A DNA stretch of 64,000 bases from Acidimicrobiaceae bacterium. GTDB taxonomy: Bacteria > Actinomycetota > Acidimicrobiia > Acidimicrobiales > Ilumatobacteraceae. The DNA is taken from the NCBI GenBank assembly GCA_947450115.1, contig CANFUE010000008.1, positions 17,796 to 81,795 of the forward strand. The letters run 5' to 3'. The notes under the pieces are model-generated. The model did not search any database and was not told the origin of the DNA. It was given only the letters and a program-made list of their open reading frames with translations. Positions 61,225 to 64,000 of the stretch are shown in pieces (position 1 is the stretch's first letter; each line of letters starts with the position of its first letter). The translations under genes were made by a program, and so were the position numbers.

Positions 61225-63192
61225 GTGACATCAGCACCTTTAGTCGGCTCCCTCGATACAGCATCGTTTGATGCAAATGCAATTGCCATCATTCGCGGTT
61301 TTGCGATGGATGCGCCTTTTTACGCGAAAAGCGGTCATCAAGGAACCGCAATGACTCTCGCTCCACTCGCTCACGTCTTGTATTCACGTGTGATGAACCA
61401 CAATCCGGCCGACCCAGCGTGGCACAACCGCGATCGCTTTATCTTGTCGAATGGTCACGCGTCAATTTTGCAATATGCAAACCTCTTCCTTAATGGCTAT
61501 GGCTTGGAACTCGGCGATATCAAACTATTTAGACAACTCGGTTCGCTGACTCCTGGACACCCAGAAGTTGGGCATACCGCGGGAGTGGAAGTCACGACGG
61601 GTCCGCTCGGTCAGGGCTTTGCTAATGCCGTGGGTATGGCAATTGCTGAATCGCACTTACGCTCACAACTAGGTAGTGATCTGATTGAGCATCATACGTA
61701 CGTAGTGGTTGGCGATGGATGCCTAATGGAAGGCATTAGTCATGAAGCAGCATCGCTCGCAGGCCATTTGAAGCTTGACCATCTCGTAGCGGTATTCGAT
61801 GACAATAAAATCACAATCGACGGCGCGTTAGATCTCACATGTTCCGACGACGTTGCGGCGCGCTTTCGCTCGTATCACTGGAACGTTATTGAATGTGGAG
61901 ATATTTCTCAAGATTGTGACTCTTTGGAGAAAGTTCTCAGGCAAGCCCGCGCTCATGTAGGCCAACCAACGTTAATTATTTTGCCAACAAAAATCGGATT
62001 CCCGTCTCCTGACTTCACAGATAAACATGCTGCTCACGGAAACCCATTTACTGAAGAACACATTGCCAGAACAAAAGAAGTAATCGGCATGCCCAATGAA
62101 CCATTTTGGGCACCGGTAGAAGTGGTTGCGCAACAACGTCAACATGCAATTCAGCGCGTCAACGAAAACTACTCTAATTGGCAGAATATCGCGAAGAAAA
62201 AGACTGTCGATTTGGCAAATTATTCCTCGGAGAACATTGTTCAAAACATGTCGTCAGTATTGCCGATCTTTGGCACGAGTGAGTCCCCCGCTACGCGTGT
62301 TGCAATTCAAAAAGTTCTTGAAGAAGCATCAAAGGTATTGCCGCAATTACTTTCCGGTGCAGCAGACCTCACCGGCAATACGGGAGCAAAGCTCACTGGC
62401 GAGAATGCCTTCAGCGCTTCTAGCCCAGCGGGTAGACAAGTGTATTACGGAATTAGAGAGCATGCCATGGGTTCAATTGCCAACGGTATGGCTCTGCACG
62501 GAATGGTGTTACCTGTTGTAGGTACATTTTTCGTGTTCGCCGACTACATGCGACCATCACTTCGCCTAGCGGCTTTAAGTAAGGCCAAGGTGGTTTTCAT
62601 CTTTAGCCACGACTCGGTAGGAGTTGGCGAAGACGGGCCCACACACCAACCAGTGGAACAACTGGCGTCATTGCGCATCATTCCTGGTCTTCAAGTGATT
62701 CGTCCCTGCGACGGCAACGAGACCGCTGCAGCATGGATGCAGGCTCTTGCCTTCGATGGACCGACGGCGCTCATCTTGAGTCGCCAAAACCTTCCCGTCG
62801 TGAGCGATGGCTCGGCCGTGAAAACAGGTGCAGCAATGATCCGATCAGTAGAAGAACCCGACCTCGTTTTGATGGGAACGGGAAGCGAAGTATCTGTTTG
62901 CTTAGAAGCAGCCGACATATTGGCAAGTCGAGGTATTTCGGCCAATGTGGTATCAGCACCGTGTTTCTCCCTCTTTGATTCCCAACCTGCAGAATTCAAG
63001 GCTCAGGTACTTCCCCACAACATCCCCATTCTCGGAGTTGAGGCAGGCGTGTCTTTCGGGTGGGAAAAATATGTTGACGACGTTGTGAGCATTGAAAGCT
63101 TCGGAACAAGCGCTCCAGGTGCACAAGCTCTTGAATATTTTGGTATCTCAGCAAGCAACGTTGCTGAACGCGCAATTCAACTACATTCATAG
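61225..63192 (+). CDS. tkt: Transketolase
   Basis: This thiamine-diphosphate enzyme moves two-carbon units in the pentose phosphate pathway. The 655-residue protein has SGHQGTAMT (substrate His), GPLGQGFANAVGMA, the TPP motif GDGCLMEGISHEA and DDNKITIDG, and the pyrimidine-domain GVGEDGPTHQPVEQ. Length is standard. TAGTCT lies six bases before the GTG start. Transaldolase follows after two bases, so the pair is one operon. Confidence 0.95.
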   Translation: MTSAPLVGSLDTASFDANAIAIIRGFAMDAPFYAKSGHQGTAMTLAPLAHVLYSRVMNHNPADPAWHNRDRFILSNGHASILQYANLFLNGYGLELGDIKLFRQLGSLTPGHPEVGHTAGVEVTTGPLGQGFANAVGMAIAESHLRSQLGSDLIEHHTYVVVGDGCLMEGISHEAASLAGHLKLDHLVAVFDDNKITIDGALDLTCSDDVAARFRSYHWNVIECGDISQDCDSLEKVLRQARAHVGQPTLIILPTKIGFPSPDFTDKHAAHGNPFTEEHIARTKEVIGMPNEPFWAPVEVVAQQRQHAIQRVNENYSNWQNIAKKKTVDLANYSSENIVQNMSSVLPIFGTSESPATRVAIQKVLEEASKVLPQLLSGAADLTGNTGAKLTGENAFSASSPAGRQVYYGIREHAMGSIANGMALHGMVLPVVGTFFVFADYMRPSLRLAALSKAKVVFIFSHDSVGVGEDGPTHQPVEQLASLRIIPGLQVIRPCDGNETAAAWMQALAFDGPTALILSRQNLPVVSDGSAVKTGAAMIRSVEEPDLVLMGTGSEVSVCLEAADILASRGISANVVSAPCFSLFDSQPAEFKAQVLPHNIPILGVEAGVSFGWEKYVDDVVSIESFGTSAPGAQALEYFGISASNVAERAIQLHS

Positions 63193-63194
63193 GC

Positions 63195-64000
63195 ATGGCC
63201 GAAAACTCCACGTCACGTCTTGTAGATCTCTATGAAAAATACGGACAAAGCCCATGGCTCGATAATTTGCGCCGTAATTACATCACAACTGGGCAGTTAG
63301 CGCGATACGTAGAACTTGGGGTCAGAGGTTTGACGTCGAATCCAACTATTTTTCAAAAAGCGATTCAAGACTCATCTGACTACGACGAACAGCTATCGCA
63401 ATTAGCAACTCTCCAGCTGTCAGTTGCCGCAACTTACTGGGAACTAGTTCTCAAAGATATAGCAGATGCTGCATCTGTGTTTTCAGATCTCTATCAGAAG
63501 AGCAATGGCCAAGATGGTCATGTAAGCGTAGAGGTTGATCCACATCTCTCGTATGACGAAGCAGCAACTGTGCAGGCAGCCATACAACTACGCAATCGAC
63601 TAGCGGCTCCAAACGTCCTCATTAAGATCCCAGCTACCAAGAACGGATTAATAGCAATAGAAACTTTGGTTTCACAAGGTTTCAATATCAATGTCACTCT
63701 TATATTTAGTTTGCAGCGTTACATGGAAGTACTTGAGGCGTACGTTTGTGGTTTGGAAAAACTTGCTCTGCGCTCGCCTGAGAAAGTGAAACATGTTGTG
63801 GGGGTTGCTTCCTTTTTTATCAGCCGAGTTGATGCTTCTGTCGACGCAGATCTCTCCGCATTAGGCCCTACTATCTGCGGTAAATTTTCAGGAAAAGTAG
63901 CCATATTGCAGGCGCAAATGGCTTATCAACACTTCTTGCATGTTCAGCAATCAGATCGGTGGAAGAAACTAGAAAAAATGGGTGCTCATTTACAACGTCC
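63195..64000 (+). CDS. tal: Transaldolase, 3' truncated by the window edge
   Basis: About 268 codons of the N-terminal part are present and the frame is still open at the end of the window. LGVRGLTSNPTIFQKAI near residue 45, VSVEVDPHLS near 112 and LIKIPATKNGL (Schiff-base Lys near residue 142) identify a TalB/actinobacterial-type transaldolase, which transfers a dihydroxyacetone unit in the pentose phosphate pathway. VTLIFSLQRYMEV follows. It is directly behind tkt. The remaining third lies outside the window. Confidence 0.92.
   Translation, partial: MAENSTSRLVDLYEKYGQSPWLDNLRRNYITTGQLARYVELGVRGLTSNPTIFQKAIQDSSDYDEQLSQLATLQLSVAATYWELVLKDIADAASVFSDLYQKSNGQDGHVSVEVDPHLSYDEAATVQAAIQLRNRLAAPNVLIKIPATKNGLIAIETLVSQGFNINVTLIFSLQRYMEVLEAYVCGLEKLALRSPEKVKHVVGVASFFISRVDASVDADLSALGPTICGKFSGKVAILQAQMAYQHFLHVQQSDRWKKLEKMGAHLQR

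Noticed and set aside
1..64000. CRISPR arrays, insertion sequences, large direct repeats
   Set aside because: None were seen on reading both strands; the window looks like core chromosome.

Overview
The window is a chromosomal stretch from an actinobacterium. Three lineage markers support this: a complete Pup-proteasome locus (mpa/ARC, dop, pup, prcB, prcA, pafA), a WhiB-family regulator, and the gene block pgsA-like / gcvH / GarA-like FHA / MerR / DUF151 / MerR, whose order I recall from mycobacteria. Base composition looks moderate (by eye near 50% GC), and there are three luciferase-like flavin oxidoreductases, many acyl-CoA genes and a double-length ThyX. This would fit a free-living Acidimicrobiia-type actinobacterium better than a high-GC soil actinomycete. 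The placement is inference; no rRNA is present. Coding density is very high, with many 1-8 base overlaps. I see no insertion sequence, prophage or CRISPR array.

Layout. 1-2.4 kb: aroA (cut by the window edge), HAD phosphatase, DUF5522, phosphoribosyltransferase. 2.4-10.2 kb: a PYROXD2-like oxidoreductase and a creatininase face each other, followed by a minus-strand set of flavin monooxygenase, CodA-like deaminase and an NMT1/SsuA-type ABC transporter, possibly for a nitrogen heterocycle. 10.3-13.9 kb: glycerophosphodiesterase, acyl-CoA synthetase, acyl-CoA dehydrogenase. 13.9-18.5 kb: CopD-like, ispH, radical-SAM/PDZ DUF512, der, a small zinc-ribbon membrane protein, tRNA-Pro. 18.6-22.8 kb: two SDRs, an L,D-transpeptidase, a flavin oxidoreductase, SRAP, HIT. 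22.8-30.6 kb: the pgsA-gcvH-garA-merR-DUF151-merR-gcvT run on plus, then gcvP on minus behind a tandem glycine riboswitch. 30.6-43 kb: mixed metabolism (limonene monooxygenase-like protein, SPL-like decarboxylase, threonine aldolase, WhiB, PrmA, gamma-carbonic anhydrase-like protein, a basic protein of unknown function, crotonase, acidic DUF4193-like protein, duplicated ThyX, M20 hydrolase). 43-48.7 kb: tatA-tatC-helY-DAGK-like, then a second glycerophosphodiesterase and lepB. 48.8-56.3 kb: pafA, prcA, prcB, pup, dop, mpa, a ferredoxin and trmI. 56.4-64 kb: three small membrane or basic proteins, dacB, an ADP-forming acyl-CoA synthetase, a conserved unknown, transketolase and a truncated transaldolase.

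How the genes work together. Three of the glycine-cleavage components (H, T, P) are here; P alone carries the riboswitch. The proteasome genes form a full pupylation-degradation pathway, with a Pup that ends in Glu and so should not need deamidation. Transketolase and transaldolase form a pentose-phosphate pair. A repeated signal in the window is a TANNNT-like box exactly six bases before an ATG or GTG, which suggests that many genes are transcribed without a leader.
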